Shown here: in pieces, positions 11,745 to 26,379 of the stretch
How the letters are laid out: every line of letters starts with the position of its first letter
How positions within the stretch are numbered: position 1 is the first letter of the stretch
NCBI GenBank assembly: GCA_023846275.1
Contig: CM043874.1
Coordinates: 32,529,130 to 32,593,129 of the forward strand
DNA from: Vanilla planifolia
Taxonomy: Eukaryota; Streptophyta; Magnoliopsida; Asparagales; Orchidaceae
DNA length: 64,000 nt
Direction of reading: 5' to 3'
Made by a program: the position numbers and the translations under genes
Notes under the pieces: generated by a model
What the model was told of the DNA's origin: nothing
The model's database searches: none
What the model saw: only the letters and a program-made list of their open reading frames with translations

Positions 11745-13150
11745 TCCCACCAACATTTTAATACTCCATTAAAACCATGACAAATGAGGCAAGTCTTAAC
11801 CATCTAGATCACCCAAGGACTATATGGCATGCAATTTGGCACTCCCCTTTAGGCTATGACAATAATCAAAATCTCAAATCAAGAAATCTTGTACTCTTCT
11901 CTAGGCTATACTGATTATACATGCCTCTGATCAATAATTTGCCACTCTTCTGAAAGCTACACAAATTTTATATGGCTATTACTAGGAAATCTGGCAATCT
12001 CTTTTCGGTTGTACCAATCTCTTCGACCTCTAATTAGGAATCTGGCACACCTATTTTCAATGTACTATTCAAATAAGCCTCAAATATATAAATTTGACAC
12101 TCTTTTCTTAGGTATACCAATCTCATAAAACTTTCATTAGTAATCTATCGCTCCCCTTTAGCTATGCTTAACTTTTGGCAAGAGGAACCATAATTTGAGG
12201 TACATTATAACTAAAATTTATCTTCACTAAGATTGTGACGTTAGACTTATTGAAATTACTCTAGCTCACTAATCTAATTATATAAGGTTACTCTAGTAAC
12301 TAAGGACACTTGAAAACTCTAATTAATTACGATGAATTTTTATGTTTTATATGGGTTACTTTTATGTTCCCTTTTAATCTTAAAGCAACTATCATGGTGC
12401 CCTACATCTCAAAGAGGTATCACCTAAATAATTAGCCTTTACCCTTAGCTTTGTAAAACATCCTATCTAAGAGCCCCTCAAAACCTGTGACAAGTGTGTT
12501 ATGCTCTTGCCCTCCTAGATCACACCATGAGTATATGACATGTAATTTGGCCCTTGCCTTTAAGATTTCATAATAATCTAAGTCTCAAATAAGGAAAACT
12601 TGCACTCCTCTCTATGCTATACTGATCACACAAGCCTCTGATCAATTTTGCACTTCTTATATGATGTAGTAATTTGATGTGCCTATGATTAAAAGATCTA
12701 ACAATCCCTTTTTACTTTTATTAATCCCATCCACCTCTAATAAAATATCTTGCATTTCCTTTTGGGTTGAAAAATCCTATAAGCCTCTAATCAATAATTT
12801 GTGTCCTCTCCATTGTGTTATACCAATCTCATAAGTCTCAGATAAAGAGTTAGAACCTCATATTAGCTATGTGTAACCTTTTGCTCAAGGATTCAAAAGT
12901 TGAGGGGTACACTACAACTAAAATTTTATCTTCATTGAGATTTACATGATAGCCATATTGATATTATTATGACTCACTAATCTAATTATCTAAGTTTACT
13001 CTTTTGACTAAGGTTTCTTTAAAACTATAATCAATTTTCTAGATTTTTATTTACTATATCAACTACTCTTAGGTTCCTTCTAAATCCTAAACAAAATATT
13101 TGGCTTATTCTACATGTCAAAATATTACCAAAATAATTAGTCTTTGAGCC
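11745..13150. repeat. Direct duplication of about 700 bp containing a degenerate minisatellite of about 55-60 bp
   Basis: Two copies, about 11745-12440 and 12440-13150, share the same order. They open with 'ctagatcac', continue through a run of variants on the theme 'ctataccaatctcataagcc' followed by 'tctgatcaataatttg' (about 11830-12170 and 12530-12860), then share 'actaaaattt.atcttcact' and 'actcactaatctaattat'. The inner theme recurs at roughly 55-60 bp with heavy drift. Such arrays are known in untranslated or LTR regions of plant Gypsy-type elements, but no retrotransposon protein motif adjoins it, so the parent family is unknown. Confidence 0.65.
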
Positions 13151-16100
13151 TTTCTAACATCTTTAATCTTTTGGCAAAATCATTACACGTTTAGCTTCAC
13201 ATGGGTTTCCAATGTTGACTTAGGTGCCAATTAGCCAAACTTAGGCTATTATACCCATCCTAAGGACTCTTCTAAGTTGCATATGTCCTCTATGCTACAT
13301 TCTTAGGTATCAACTAGTGCCAACAAACCATGTCATGCTAATTGTTTAACAAACAAAACAATGGAAACAATTCCCTTGGCCAAGCCAAGCTTTCATTTTA
13401 AGGCTAAACCACAGAATTGTTTTATAACCAATCTTCTTGAGGGTTTAAACTAGATCCTCACTAGTTGAAAGTGATATACAAGATAAACTTGTAAATTAAT
13501 CAAGTGCTTAAGCTCTCTTCAAATCTTAGTTCCTTAACATTTTATTAGGTACCCTAAGGTTTTCCTTCAAACCATAATGCCATATTGTGGCACTCTAGAG
13601 TATCCTTCAAGCACTTATTAAACCACTTGGGTTCCATTAAGGTTTTATCTAATCTATGAATCTATTATTTGGGTAATCAAAGCCCACTAAGGTTTGCTAA
13701 CAGGTCTCAAATCAATTTAGTCCATGATAGTAACTATTAATCTGAAACTATCTTTAACCTTAAGATCTCTTAGCCAAAACCCACCCATTTCCTCAACCAA
13801 CTTACTCTTCTTTGTGAGCTTAGAATTGAGCCCTTCCAAGCTTTCCTTACAAAAATTAAAGACCATAGCTCAGCTTAAGAGATATTTTAGTGCACTTGTG
13901 GCCTAACTTGTGCCTCTTACAACTTAACCAACCCATGTTTTGATCTTTCTAAACATAACATAGGTAATAAAATACTAGGATGGATGAATGTTTTTGGGTT
14001 ATCATGAAATTTGTATGTTATATTGACAGCTTATGTTTTAGGTTCAAATGTACCATAATGAATTTCAACAATTTCCTTATCATTGTCTCATGTTTCTAAA
14101 TATATCTTCTCATCATGTCATTATGTTCACATTGGAATTTAATGCACTCATGGTCGAACATAGACAAAGTATGGTGCAATTGTTATGAAAACTAAGGATT
14201 TGTCACATGTAATCATTGAATTTAATTTCCACATGGTGTAAGATCTAGGCAAGATATTAAGAACGAAATCATGTCTTCTATTAACCACCATTCAAATATT
14301 TTCATAATGTAAAGTTTATCAAGATCATGGATTTCTCTTAACATGAATTAATGTATAATTTTCATTCATTACGTTTTAATAAACCATCAAGATTGCATGC
14401 TCAAACTGAATTGATGTATGTGTGCATGCAAATGTAATTCACATTAATATTCTTCGTTTGCATTGTGAAATCATGAGATGAACAAGGAACCTTAATTCTA
14501 GCATGTATGTAATCATATTATGCCGACATCATGTCTTAGTAAACAAGAAATTGATAGCACCCATTTATCTAACAAGAATTTCAATTAAGAAATATTTTTT
14601 ACAAATCTTGAGCTTGTTAATTTGTAAGGTACTACAATGCATGGCACGCTTTTGTCATCTTCTTTTCTTAGATTTGTTTTTTCATGATAATGTATCATAA
14701 TAAATCTTAACATGTTCAGGGCCACAAAATTTTCACATGTATTCTTTATCAAATTAGCTAATTGTATTACTTAGGTAATATCTACATTTAATTATATAAT
14801 TTTAAGATTCATCCTTCCTTTTGATAGTTGTAGTAGGCTTCTACAATAGTTAGTTCTCTGTCTTTTATTTGTTTCAGTCTCTTCCTCCTTCTCTTTCTTA
14901 TGATAAACTTGCCTATCCTTCTCTACTATATGGTATGGTCACTATCCTTCCTTCCTTGATTTGAGTTTCTAAAAGGTTTAGTAAAGTCATATATGATGGT
15001 CTATATAAAATTAGTTACCCCTAAACTAGAGTTAATTCTTCACCAGGTTTTCTTTCAAATTCCTAAGCTTTCCTGTTCAACGTCTATTAAGAAAATAAAG
15101 TTTTTTCTTTTAACTTGCTTAAGAAACAATGGCTATCCATTACTATTGCACTAAGGAAACTAAGATCATCTTTTTAATTCCCTTATGGAATTTTCTCATT
15201 ATTATGTTTTACAACTAATTAAGAGGAAGCCAACTAACGTTGCATGGCTATGGTTTAAGCTCAAATTTCCTTTAATGCAATAAAAAAAAATTTTTAGCTT
15301 TGAACTTTCTTATTTGAACAATCACTTAGAATTCGTTAATTGTTGAAAGTTTTCATGGCAAATAATATCCTAGTTGATAATTTTGAATTGATTATCATGA
15401 AAGGTCAACATAGCTTTATCATTTAAGTGCTCTTGTCATGCAAATAATTAACAAACAGCTAGTTCAATTGAATAAATTTATGAGTATTTTGATTAGTAAA
15501 ATTAGGTGGAATAGAATAACATGGGCTAAAAAGAAGAGAAGTGTAACAATTTTGAACATTAATGCTTATGATTTTAATATCAAAGCTATTGAAAGAGTTC
15601 CCCCAAAAGGGTCAAATTGGAAGTTAATTAAAACTGCCTATTGAGGGTGTGTGTAATTATGAGTTAGGTATAATTGAAAGTCAATTGGAAGAAAGCTCAA
15701 AATTTGAATTAAGAAATGTTAAAATAATTATACAACATGATAGGGGCCGTCATATTAGATAATATGTATGCAATAATCAATAGAATTACCCATGCTTCTA
15801 AATTAGAAACTCAAGGAATTGGTACAATATGCAAAACAATTATTGCACAATACCCTTAAGTTTAACATATACAGTTAGAGAAAAATATATTGCATGTTCA
15901 TAAGGATCTTATAATTTTTCTTGTTCTACAATATAAGGAACCCATCCTTTAGGCATCCTCTTTTTAGAATAGAACACTTTTCCTCAGGATGTTAAAGGAC
16001 TAATAAAAGGATTTTAGTAAGAAAATCCTATGGATTTGCTTGAGACTTTAGAAGAACAAGCTATTTGTTTTTTAATATTGGGTTTTCTTCATGTTTCACT

Positions 16101-17849
16101 CTATTCCACCATTTATGCACAGTTAAATCTTTCCCTATGTCATTTTCACTAGGTGCAGCAACCACGTGCTTGTTCCATACGATAAAATGCTAACCTAATC
16201 TATTAAACTTAAAAAATATTCATTAATTATTTATTCATAAGCCTAATGGAAAGGCAACACCAAATTAGGGAGTCACTTGATTTAGGAATTGTTATTTAAT
16301 GCCAAAGTGTTGTTGCTCTCATTAAGTGCAAATGGTTCAACATGCTAGAACTCCTTCAAGACATTATAAAGCTAATACAAAAGTCATGAAGAAGCTGTGT
16401 ATTTGATGCAAAAATATTTTAATTAAATGAAGGCCATGAAGATCATTAAAATATGAAGAATTGTATGATGAACATAGCGAAAATAACTCTAGTTGAATTG
16501 CCATATCATTCATAAAAACTAGTGCTACATATCTTTGAAGGAATATAGAATGAAAAGTCCATCAGGTTAACCATTCATTCAATTAAGAATTAGTGAAATA
16601 GTTTTTATAAGAATCTCATAATTAGTGAGGACTATATCTTAACCTATTCTTATACCAATAAAAAAATTAAAAATCATAAAAGATGATGTAAATGGAATAT
16701 TTGGGTAGCTATCTCAAGTCCTTCCCTATGGTCTTGTTGTGAGTATAGTAGCTTTGATTGGATTGAATTAAATGACCTCACAACATGATATCCATAAGAA
16801 ATAGATTAAAAAGGAAAAATATTTTCTTAATTCTTATCTAATTTAGCATTTCCTCCAGAACAAATTGATGCTAAAAGGTGGTGATAAACAAAACATAACT
16901 TCTTTTACCTTGATGGCCACATCTTATTGTGTGAAAGAGGACAAGTTTGATTTAGAAGAGGATATCTTCGTAATAATGAAGAATACTACAATTTTATGAT
17001 GCCCAACCAATAACAAAAATATAAATTTGAGCTTTAGACACATGCTTCCCCAATCATCACATAAATTAAAATGAAATGGCTAAACGAAATGATTATATCC
17101 ATGGCCCTTCATAAAAGGTTGACATAAAAAGGAATAAACCTTTTGTACCAAAGATAGCTTAAAAGAAAATGAAGAGAAGGCTTAGGACCTTAGCCTATAG
17201 CATGCTTTGGTCATCTTTGAGGGTTCCTTACAAGCTCACAATGTGATATCAACAAGTAGTTTATGAAAAAAAAATGATAACAACATTTGAGTATATTAAG
17301 CTTGGGATTATAGTGAATGATATAAAAACTAAATACCCTTTATTTGAGATAGAATAAAGCCATCTAGATGATCAAACTAATGACAATGAAAGTCAATTAC
17401 AAGCCTACACCAACTAAGCTCTATCTTTGGAGCCACCTTAGAACTTACCTCAAGAATAGAGAAACTAAAGAAAGATGATTAATTAATTATTTTAATGATG
17501 CTTCCTATAAAATATCTTTAAGAAAACGCAAATGTTCGAATGTAACGCAAAGTCTTATAATGTTAATGAAATTGTTGTTTCTTTTTTTGAATCTATTTTT
17601 AAAATCCTGGACTCCTAAATATACTACATGTTTGGGAAAATAAAAAAGTGATGGTTTTAAAGAATATTAAATTTTTTTCTCTTACAAAGCAATATTTAAT
17701 AAAAAATTATATTTTATAATTGTTTAGAAAAGGGGAAGAAAGTCAAATCAAAATGATGTTAAAATGAATTTCTCCAAAAAAGGAAATTATTCACAAGCAA
17801 GTGAAATCATGGGTAATGATCAAACTAGTAAATTAACTATGAACCTAAT
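13151..17849. other. Unassigned decayed sequence
   Basis: Moderately AT-rich DNA without a recognisable domain. The part at 13160-13920 is pyrimidine-rich on the plus strand and slightly less AT-rich than its surroundings. It may continue the element that carries the minisatellite. Open frames at 13724-13906, 14503-14700 and 15438-15644 have no recognised motif. The right end (near 17865) has a 'ggtggtgtcaaaggtagag' that resembles 'tgatggtgtcaaagggggag' in the SIRE-like remnant at 29218, suggesting remnant 3' untranslated Copia sequence before the tandem array that follows. Confidence 0.35.
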
Positions 17850-18069
17850 TTTGATTCACATTTTGGTGGTGTCAAAGGTAGAGAAATATGTTGTCTAGGA
17901 ATAAAGGATAAATAAAGTTTTGGTGGAAGAAGTGAAACATAAAAATTGTAAGCACATTCGATTTTCCTTTTAATTATTATATTTTTTTGTTATTGACATA
18001 CATGTCGTTACTAATAATGCACTCCTATTGACTTTTGATATTTAATTTATAAACTTCACATTGATTATG

Positions 18070-21000
18070 TGGGATTGTTTATTTGACATATATTTTGTCT
18101 TTACAAATAAAGGTTTTCCATCATCAAATTGGAGGACATACTGAAACACAAGTGCACTAAAGAAAACATATTTATTTTAAGATAGTAGACTTCTAACAAG
18201 TTTTGTTATGATCTCACATATCTAATTGTGTGTTATAGATTATTTTAAACATAAGAGGAAAAATTAAACATTTTTCCATGAATGGATCCTTTGGAGTAAG
18301 ATGTTGAAATACATAAATACAAGAATGAAGATGTCATCCTTCTATAAATTAAAGAAAACAATGACACCATATATCCTAAAAGATACAAAAAGTTTACAAT
18401 TCATAGGTCAATCATAAGCATTTAAACTAAGTTACTTTCTAAACTCCTCTTCTATTGCTTCATTCCTAACTTTAAATTCATATCACTTAATAGAACTTGC
18501 TTATTTGCAAAAAAAACTTCACACAAAAAGAGTTTTTAAGATAAATTCTACACATTTTGTAGATATTAGTGCTCAGGTTCATATGGTATGCATTAACAAC
18601 AATAAAAAAATTTCAATATACAAAAAGTGCTTTTAAACTTATTTAAATTTCATTGATGATATTTTAGTAAAACTTTTTAATTTATCATAAGTAGCATATT
18701 GTGAGTATATGTTTAGGTGATGAAATAGTTCAACCCAAGTCTACCACAAGCACTCTAAGAAATAACATATTATGATCTTATGCTCGAGTTATACGTTTGG
18801 TCGATTGAGTTATGTATTTGTGGCTAAACAAATCAATGGAGCATGCACACTGAGTGATTAAGTACATTAAATAATCTTAAGAATTTTGTATACTTTAGTA
18901 TTTTTTTTGTTTTATAATACAATTGGATCAGGCCAACGATATTATGGGCACATTAAAATATTTAATTTTTAAAATATTATCATTCTTTGAAAATTATTGT
19001 AAAATATAATTCAAAAAATATTGTTTAAAATATATGTTGTCCCTACAAATAATGTTTGTCATCATCAAAATGGAGGACATACTAAAACCCTTAAGCATTA
19101 AAGACAACATTTTGTTTTGAAGATAATATACTTTAAACTAGTTTCTTTATGATCTAACTTATCTAACTCTACATTATAGATTATTTTGAAGATAAGTAGA
19201 AAAATAAAAAAAATACTTCTACGAATGGAGCCTTTGGATTAAGAAGTTGAGAAACTTAATGACAAGAATGATGATGTAATCCATTTATAACAGAACAATA
19301 TTCCTAAAGCATATGAATATTTTACAATTCATAGGTCAAGCATAAGCATTTTAACTAAGTTACTTTCTAAAGACTTTAGCTTTTGCTACATTTCTTAGCT
19401 TACATGCATAACACTTTGGAGAACTTGCAAATTTGTAAAAGAACTTCATATACATTGAGTTCTTAAGTCAAATACTACTCATTTTCTAGACACTAGTGCT
19501 TAAGTTCATATGGTATGCTTTAACAACAACAAAAAAATTTGAATATTTAAAAAGTAATTTTAAACTTATCTAAATTATTATTAAATTTGTTTTATATAGT
19601 GTGATTAGAATATTTGTGTATATGATCATGAGATGAAATAGTTCAATCCAAGTTTATCACAAGCACTCTAAAGAAATCCAATAGTATGATGTTATGCTCA
19701 AGTTGTATGATTTGGTTGATTGAACTATGCATTTGTAGTAAAAAAAATCAAGGGGCATGTACACTGAGTGATTAAATAGAGAAGGGAATTTGGGGAATTT
19801 TATATAAATTTGTATTATTTATTATGAAATATAGTTGGATCAAAGCAATGATATTATAGGGACATTAAAATGTTTAATTATTAAAATATTATCATCCAAT
19901 ACAAATTAAGATATAATATAACACGATTAATGTTGTTTGACATATTGTTTCCTTACAAATAAAGCATTTTCATCATCAAAATGGAGGCCATACTGAAATC
20001 CACAATCGCTAAAGACAACATATTGTTTTAAAGATAGTCAACTTTTAACTGGTTTATTTATGATCTGACATATCTAACTTTCTGTTATAGATTATTTTAA
20101 GGATAAGCAAAAAAATCATTACATTTTCAATGGATGGTGCTTTTTCATCCTTCTATAAACCTGAAGAAAATCATGCTACCATATATCCTAAAAGATATGA
20201 ATACTTTACAATTCATAGGTCAAACATAAGCATTTGGAAGAAGTTACTTTCTAAACTTCTTTTCTTTAACTTGAATTCTCAATTTACATGCATATCACAT
20301 GTGAAAACTTATTTATTTGCAAAAACCTTCACAAGCATAGAGTTCTTAAGTTCAATTCTACTCTATTATAGGCACATTAAAATATTTAATATTTAAAATA
20401 ATATAATTCTATGAAAATTAGTGTATAAATACAAAAAATGTTGGTTGACATACTTTGTTCTTACAAATAAAGCTTTGTCATCATCAAAATATGGGACATA
20501 CTAAAACTCGTGACTACTGATGAGAACATATTGTTTTGAAGATATTGGACTTTTAACTAGTTTCTTTATGAGCTAACATATCTGATTGTGTCTTATAGAT
20601 TATTTTAAAGATAAGTAGGGAAGTAAAAGATTTTTTAAAGGATGGAGCATTTGGCTTAAGAAGATGAGACACTTAATTTCAAGAATGAAGGAGACATCCT
20701 TCTATAAAAAATGAAGCAAAGGATGCAACCTTATATCCTAAAAGATATGAATAGTTTACAATTCATTGGTTAAGCATAAGCATTTAAACTAAATTACTTT
20801 CTAAACCCCTTATCTTTAGCTTCATTTTTGAGTTTATGTCTACATCACTTGAATGAACTTGCTATTTTGCACAAAAAGCTTCATACACATGGACTGCTTA
20901 AGTTAAATTCTATTCATTATGTAGATACAAATGCTCAAGTTCACATGGCATGCTTTAATAATAAAAAATTTGAACATAGAGAAAGTTCTTTTAAGCATAT

Positions 21001-22870
21001 TTAAATTGCATTGTTGATATTGTATTAAAATTATTTTAAATATAATAATTAGCATGTTGTGAGTATATTAACATGGAATGAAATAATTGAATCCAAGTTT
21101 ATCGTAACCACACTAAGAAATTAAATTTATGATCTTATGCTTGAGTTGTATGATTTAGTCAATTGAGCTATGTATTTGGGGTCAAGCAAATAAATGAATC
21201 ATGAACATTGAGTGATTAAAAAGAGAAAGGAATTTAGAGAATTTTGAATACTTTAGTATTTTTTATTGTACAATATAATTGGATTGGAGCAATGACACTA
21301 TGGGCACCATAAAATATTTAATTATTAAAATATTATCATTCAATGTAAATTAGTGTATAATGTAATGTGATAAATATTGCTTGACATATCTTGTCCTTAC
21401 AAATAACATTTTTTCACCATCAATATGGAGGACATCCTTAAACCGTTGTATTCTAAAGACAAGATTGCTTTTAAGATAATAGACTTTTAACTTGCTTCTT
21501 TAGGTTCTAACATATCTAATTGTGTGATATAGATTATTTTAAAGAAAAGTATAAAAAAATGTAAACTTTTACAATGCTTGGAGACTTTAGATTAAGAAGT
21601 TGAGATAGTTAATTACAAAAATGAAGAAGCCATCATTCTATAAACTTGTGGAAAAGGATGCAACCATATATCCTAAAAGATATGAATAGTTTACAATTCA
21701 TTGGTCAAGCATAAGCATTTAAACTAAGTTAATTTCTAAACTCTTTATCTTTAGTTTCATTTTTTAGTCTACATGCATATCACTTGGGAGAACTTTCTTA
21801 TTTGCAAAAACACTTTATACACATAGACTTCTTAAGTTAAATTCTATTCATTCTATAGATAAAAGTGATCAAGTTCACAAAGCTTTAACAAAAATAAAAA
21901 AATTGAATATACAAAAAGTTGCTTTAAACTTTTTTAAATTGTATTTTTAATATTGTATTAAAACTATTTTATGTAGCACAATTAGCATATTATGAGTATA
22001 TATCATGGGATGAAATAGTTCAAAGCAAGTTTACCACAACCACTCAAAGGTATGATATTATGCTCATGTTGTATGATTCGGCCGATTGAGCTATGTATTT
22101 GGTGTCAAACAAATCAATGGAGCATGTACACTAAGTGATTAATTATAGAAGAGAATCTTGAGAATTTTGTATACTTTATTATTTTTTTCCAACAATACAA
22201 TTGGATCATATTAATGATGCCATGGGCGCATTAAATTATTTAATCTTTAAAAGATTATCATTCTATGCAAATTAGTGAATTATAATATGACAAATATTAT
22301 TTGACATCTTTTTTGTCCTTAGAAATAAATGTTTTTCATCATGAAAATGGAGGACATATTGAAACCCATGAGCACTAAAGACAACATATTGTTTTGGAGA
22401 TGGTAAATGGTTAACTAGTTTCTTTATGATCTAACATATCTAATTGTGTGTTATTGACTACTTTAAAATTAAGTAGAAAAACAAAAACTTTTTCTATTCA
22501 TGTAGCCATTGGATTAAAAAGCTGAGGTACTTAATGACAATAATGAAGATGTCATCCATTTGTAAACTTGAAGAAAAGGATGCAACCATTTATCCTAAAA
22601 GATATGTATAGTTTACGATTCATCTTCAACTCGAGTTGTATTATTTGGTCAATTAAGCTATTTATTTGTCGTCAAAAAAAATTAATGGAGCATGTACACT
22701 AGTTGATTAAATAGAGAAGGGAATCTTGAGACGTTTTTATAAATTAATATTATTTCACGTACAATACAATTGGATCGAGTCAATGATACTATGAGGACAT
22801 TAAAATATTTAATTTATAAAATGTTATCATTCTATGCAAGTCAGTGTAAAATATAATATGACAATCAAAA
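18070..22870 (+). repeat. Tandem array of about 930 bp LTR-like monomers
   Basis: An anchor close to 'catcatcaaaatggaggaca' recurs at about 18120, 19061, 19972, 20480, 21417 and 22338, and in truncated form at about 22862. Spacings are about 941, 911, 508, 937, 921 and 524 bp. The two short spacings reflect internal deletions of about 400 bp. Other shared landmarks in order are 'gacaacatattgtttt', 'tatatcctaaaagatatgaa', 'cataagcatttaaactaag' and 'catgtacactgagtgatta'. The anchor resembles the polypurine-tract border before the 3' LTR of SIRE/Maximus elements ('catcatcaaaa' plus 'gggggaga'). The monomer is therefore probably an LTR with a little 3' untranslated sequence, multiplied as a satellite. 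It is old and decayed. Confidence 0.75.
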
Positions 22871-22879
22871 TGGAATAAA

Positions 22880-23790
22880 CTATTCAGGCTAAGCATACAA
22901 TCTTCCCTATCCAGAGGAATTTGTAAAATATAGTATTTTCTATCATATAATGCATTTGCTTTAGGATTATTATCACAGCATGGTTTTCAAAGATCATAAG
23001 AATTTCATAGAATTCAATTTTTGTATAGAACTTCAAAATTTTTTCAATATAAGATCTTATGATATGATCCTCTATTCATGTTATATGAATATAAGCAAAA
23101 ACTAGGTAATTGCTAGTTTAGTCAAGCCTAAAAAGTATTTCATACTTTTAAAAAACTAATGGAGATCACATGTGAGGGTCTTATGCATTGAAAAAATTAT
23201 ATAAAGCCCCACTAAACATTTGGAATAGATTGATAGTGGTTTATTGACATAGTAGCTAACAAATCGGCAATGTGTGGAAAAACACTAGGCATTTTCTATA
23301 ATAATTAACTTCCACATCCTTTTCAACACATTATGAGAGTAGAAGACATAGGATTCAATAACCAACTCCAATGAGAGAAAGGGAAAAGCTATACAAGCAA
23401 TGTCACCTAACATTTGTATCACATAAGCTCCTTTTTAAACAACAATTCTTTCTAAAAATCTATTGGATTGTGTTGCTTATATTTGTATATACAATTCATA
23501 TTTCGTTGAACTTGTGGCTTGTACTTGACTCTTATATTTTATTTTGTTTGTTGTGCTCCTAGGCAAATGCTCATGCCCTTGAACATATCTTGTGGAGTGG
23601 TTTTTGGGTGTCGTGAATCCATGAAAAGTATTGAATTGTATTTGAGTTTCTCCACCATGTTAATGTTAAGGACAATATTTGTTAGTGGTGATTAAGATTG
23701 TTTCTTGGAGGTTGATGTAGGTTTAACGATAAGATAAACCAACTAAAACACTGCTGACCCTTTGTCCATTTTATTTTCTTTAATTACTTG
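22880..23790 (+). mobile_element. Possible Copia LTR remnant, plus strand
   Basis: The end near 23700-23760 reads 'aggttgatgtaggtttaacg' followed by 'aaaccaactaaaacact'. This resembles the widespread plant Copia LTR end pattern of a 'gatgtagg' followed by 'cgaaccacgtaaa'. A TATA-like 'ttatataaagcccc' lies near 23197. No matching partner LTR or primer-binding site was found nearby, so it could be a solo or fragmentary LTR. The start is approximate. Low confidence. Confidence 0.3.
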
Positions 23791-26379
23791 CATCTCACTT
23801 AACACCTTAATATGGCCTCAAAATTACTATTATTTCATGTGGAAATCAAGAATGGTTCATGGTGCATTCATAACAAGTTTTCAGAAGAAGTTGATTAAGT
23901 ATTTTTAAAATAATAAATCTTTATTTGTTATTATTGCATTTGAAGAAAATTTGTAAATTTTATACCTATAATTTGTGACCCCCACCCTTTACACTTTAAC
24001 TCATAACACCAACACTGATGAATCTTATTTACAATAGATTTTAACGGATTAAATTACATTTAATTAATGAATTCCTGTAAAAGCTTTCACATTGAGGTGA
24101 TCGTTGCTCAAGCATAATTACTAAATCTAAATCTATCATAACTTAGATTTTTCGTTTTTGGCTAGCCATGAGTATAATGTGTTTGGTTTACTAATAAAAA
24201 TCTAAAAAGTGAATTTAATTTTTAGTGCAACACCCAAACATTTGGTTTTTGTTACACATTTTTGGATAAACTCTTTTTTAAAAAATTAGCTATTCCTTAT
24301 TAAACTAAAATTAGTTCACATAGTTTGGACATTTAATTTGAGAATAAGGTGTCATTTAATACTTGTATATGATACAACTTGCATGACATACCTTCATGAG
24401 CTTATTCTTTTTAATATTTTGAATTATTAGCATGGAATTTTGTTTTGATTTAACAAGACTATATTTGTTATGAAGCACTAGATTGAGTGCAAATTGTTTG
24501 AAATTCAATAATTTGTTTTAAGATTAAAATTTTACCACGTGGATTTCATTTTATAACTGGTAACAATAAATGGATTAACATTTTTTGATACTAACATTTC
24601 ATAACGTGGGTGCTCCTTATGCATCATCTCTTTTACCTTTTGAAAAGTGGATAATACAATGGATTTCTAGAAGTTTGAATGGAGGAGACAAGCTTTTAAG
24701 TGCACTAAATATTTTGTACTTGATGTTCTTTTAACACACAATAATCGATTCATCAACAATTTAATTTAAGAATTTCTTTTTTATTAATTAACTTGATGAA
24801 TGTTTTGAAACTCCTTTTTTAAACAAAATCAATATTCACAAAACATAAATATTATTTAGTTTTTCCTTAAAAAGTTTTTTTTTCAAGTGTTACAAAAGAA
24901 ATTTCTGCATATTTACTAAAGTGTCTTGAGGAAAAAATCAGTTAAAAGATCTTTTGACAAGCAAAATATTTCAAGTATAAACATATGGTATATTAGTGTC
25001 AAATAAAGTACATCATGGACAATACAATGAAAGTAGAGTAACAATTTGGATCATCACTTAAACCATTTTGGCGTTTCAAAAATAAAAATTATGTTGCATA
25101 TGATAAGTATTATAACCCAAAAAAGGATAAATTTGATGAGGCCATAACTCATTAGCTTTTGCTAATAGTAGTTGATTTAAATTTTCCATGGCACAGTAGC
25201 ACTTTATCAATGTTAAGGCACATGGCCTTTGTCTAATCGAATGGGGTTGCTTGTTAATCTCAAAATGATGTTAGCACATTGAAACAATAACTATTCATAG
25301 CCAATGTTCTAGTCTAGCATAGGTCATGATATGTTTCGTATGGTGTTGACACACACCATCATGACTTTTGGATGGTGCACTAGTCTAATCCCATTCGATG
25401 TGCTAGTTTAGATTTATGATTGTGTTATCTTTGAATTCAGTAGTTCTAATAATCAAATATTCATCAAGAACCAATGTTAAAATCTGAATGAGTGCCAAAA
25501 CAAATAGTACAAACTTATAAGAGGCACATTTTATTGATGCTGATGATTGCACCATCACCATAGTGTGATAATGCAAACAAATATATTAGTGCACTTATCT
25601 TTTTGAAGAGCAGGGGAACAATGTCGTGATATGATGTGGACTTGAGATGAACTATACTAGCTATACAAAAATAGACATGCCTAATGTGAAATATGTGTAG
25701 TTTTTTGATGCAATGATGTCCAATTTTAAATAATATGATGCATGGCTAGTCATAACTATTCGATGCCTTTTCTATCAATTTCATAACTATACCATAGAAC
25801 CTTTTTTTGAATGGTACGTTCCAGTGCTAAGTATACATGTCCAATTCATTGATAGGTTTTAATTATTGTTATATAATGAGTGCTTTCCAACATTCTGTCA
25901 CACGCAATCAAAAATTTGAGAACTCTTACCTTGCTAGTGTGATTGCTATTTTGTCATGCATATTGATAATAATTGGCTAATGTCATTGCAAAGAAAAACA
26001 TATCGATATGAAGCTAAGAATATATAAATTTTAGATTCTTAACATTGTGTGATCATGAATATCCTATTGTAAAAAGTTTTTGCACATATTAAAAAGCTTC
26101 AATTTTCTATATCATATTAAGACTAGTCCTCCAATATTATTCTTATATCGTGTATGAAGCTTGAATGAATGAGAACTAAACTTCTAGTTTATCAAGAGTG
26201 CTAGATATCATTGAACTTTTATGAATCTTAGGTGCATGATTTTATAGATTTATTGTTGTTTTCATAAGGTAGTATGCCACATTGTTATCAAATTTGTGAA
26301 TGTAATCCTAATGAACCATTCTTGTAATTTCCAATTGAGTGATTTGCTAAATAATGCTTGAGTGCTTTTACAAAATATT
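23791..26379. other. Unassigned decayed sequence
   Basis: No domain, RNA gene or repeat could be supported on either strand. Between about 25195 and 25400 a short imperfect inverted pair ('taatcgaatggggtt' and 'ctaatcccattcgatg') is visible, without evidence of function. Confidence 0.35.

Noticed and set aside
25230-25400. Short imperfect inverted pair as a MITE terminus
   Set aside because: Only about 13 matching bases, no target-site duplication and no second copy seen.
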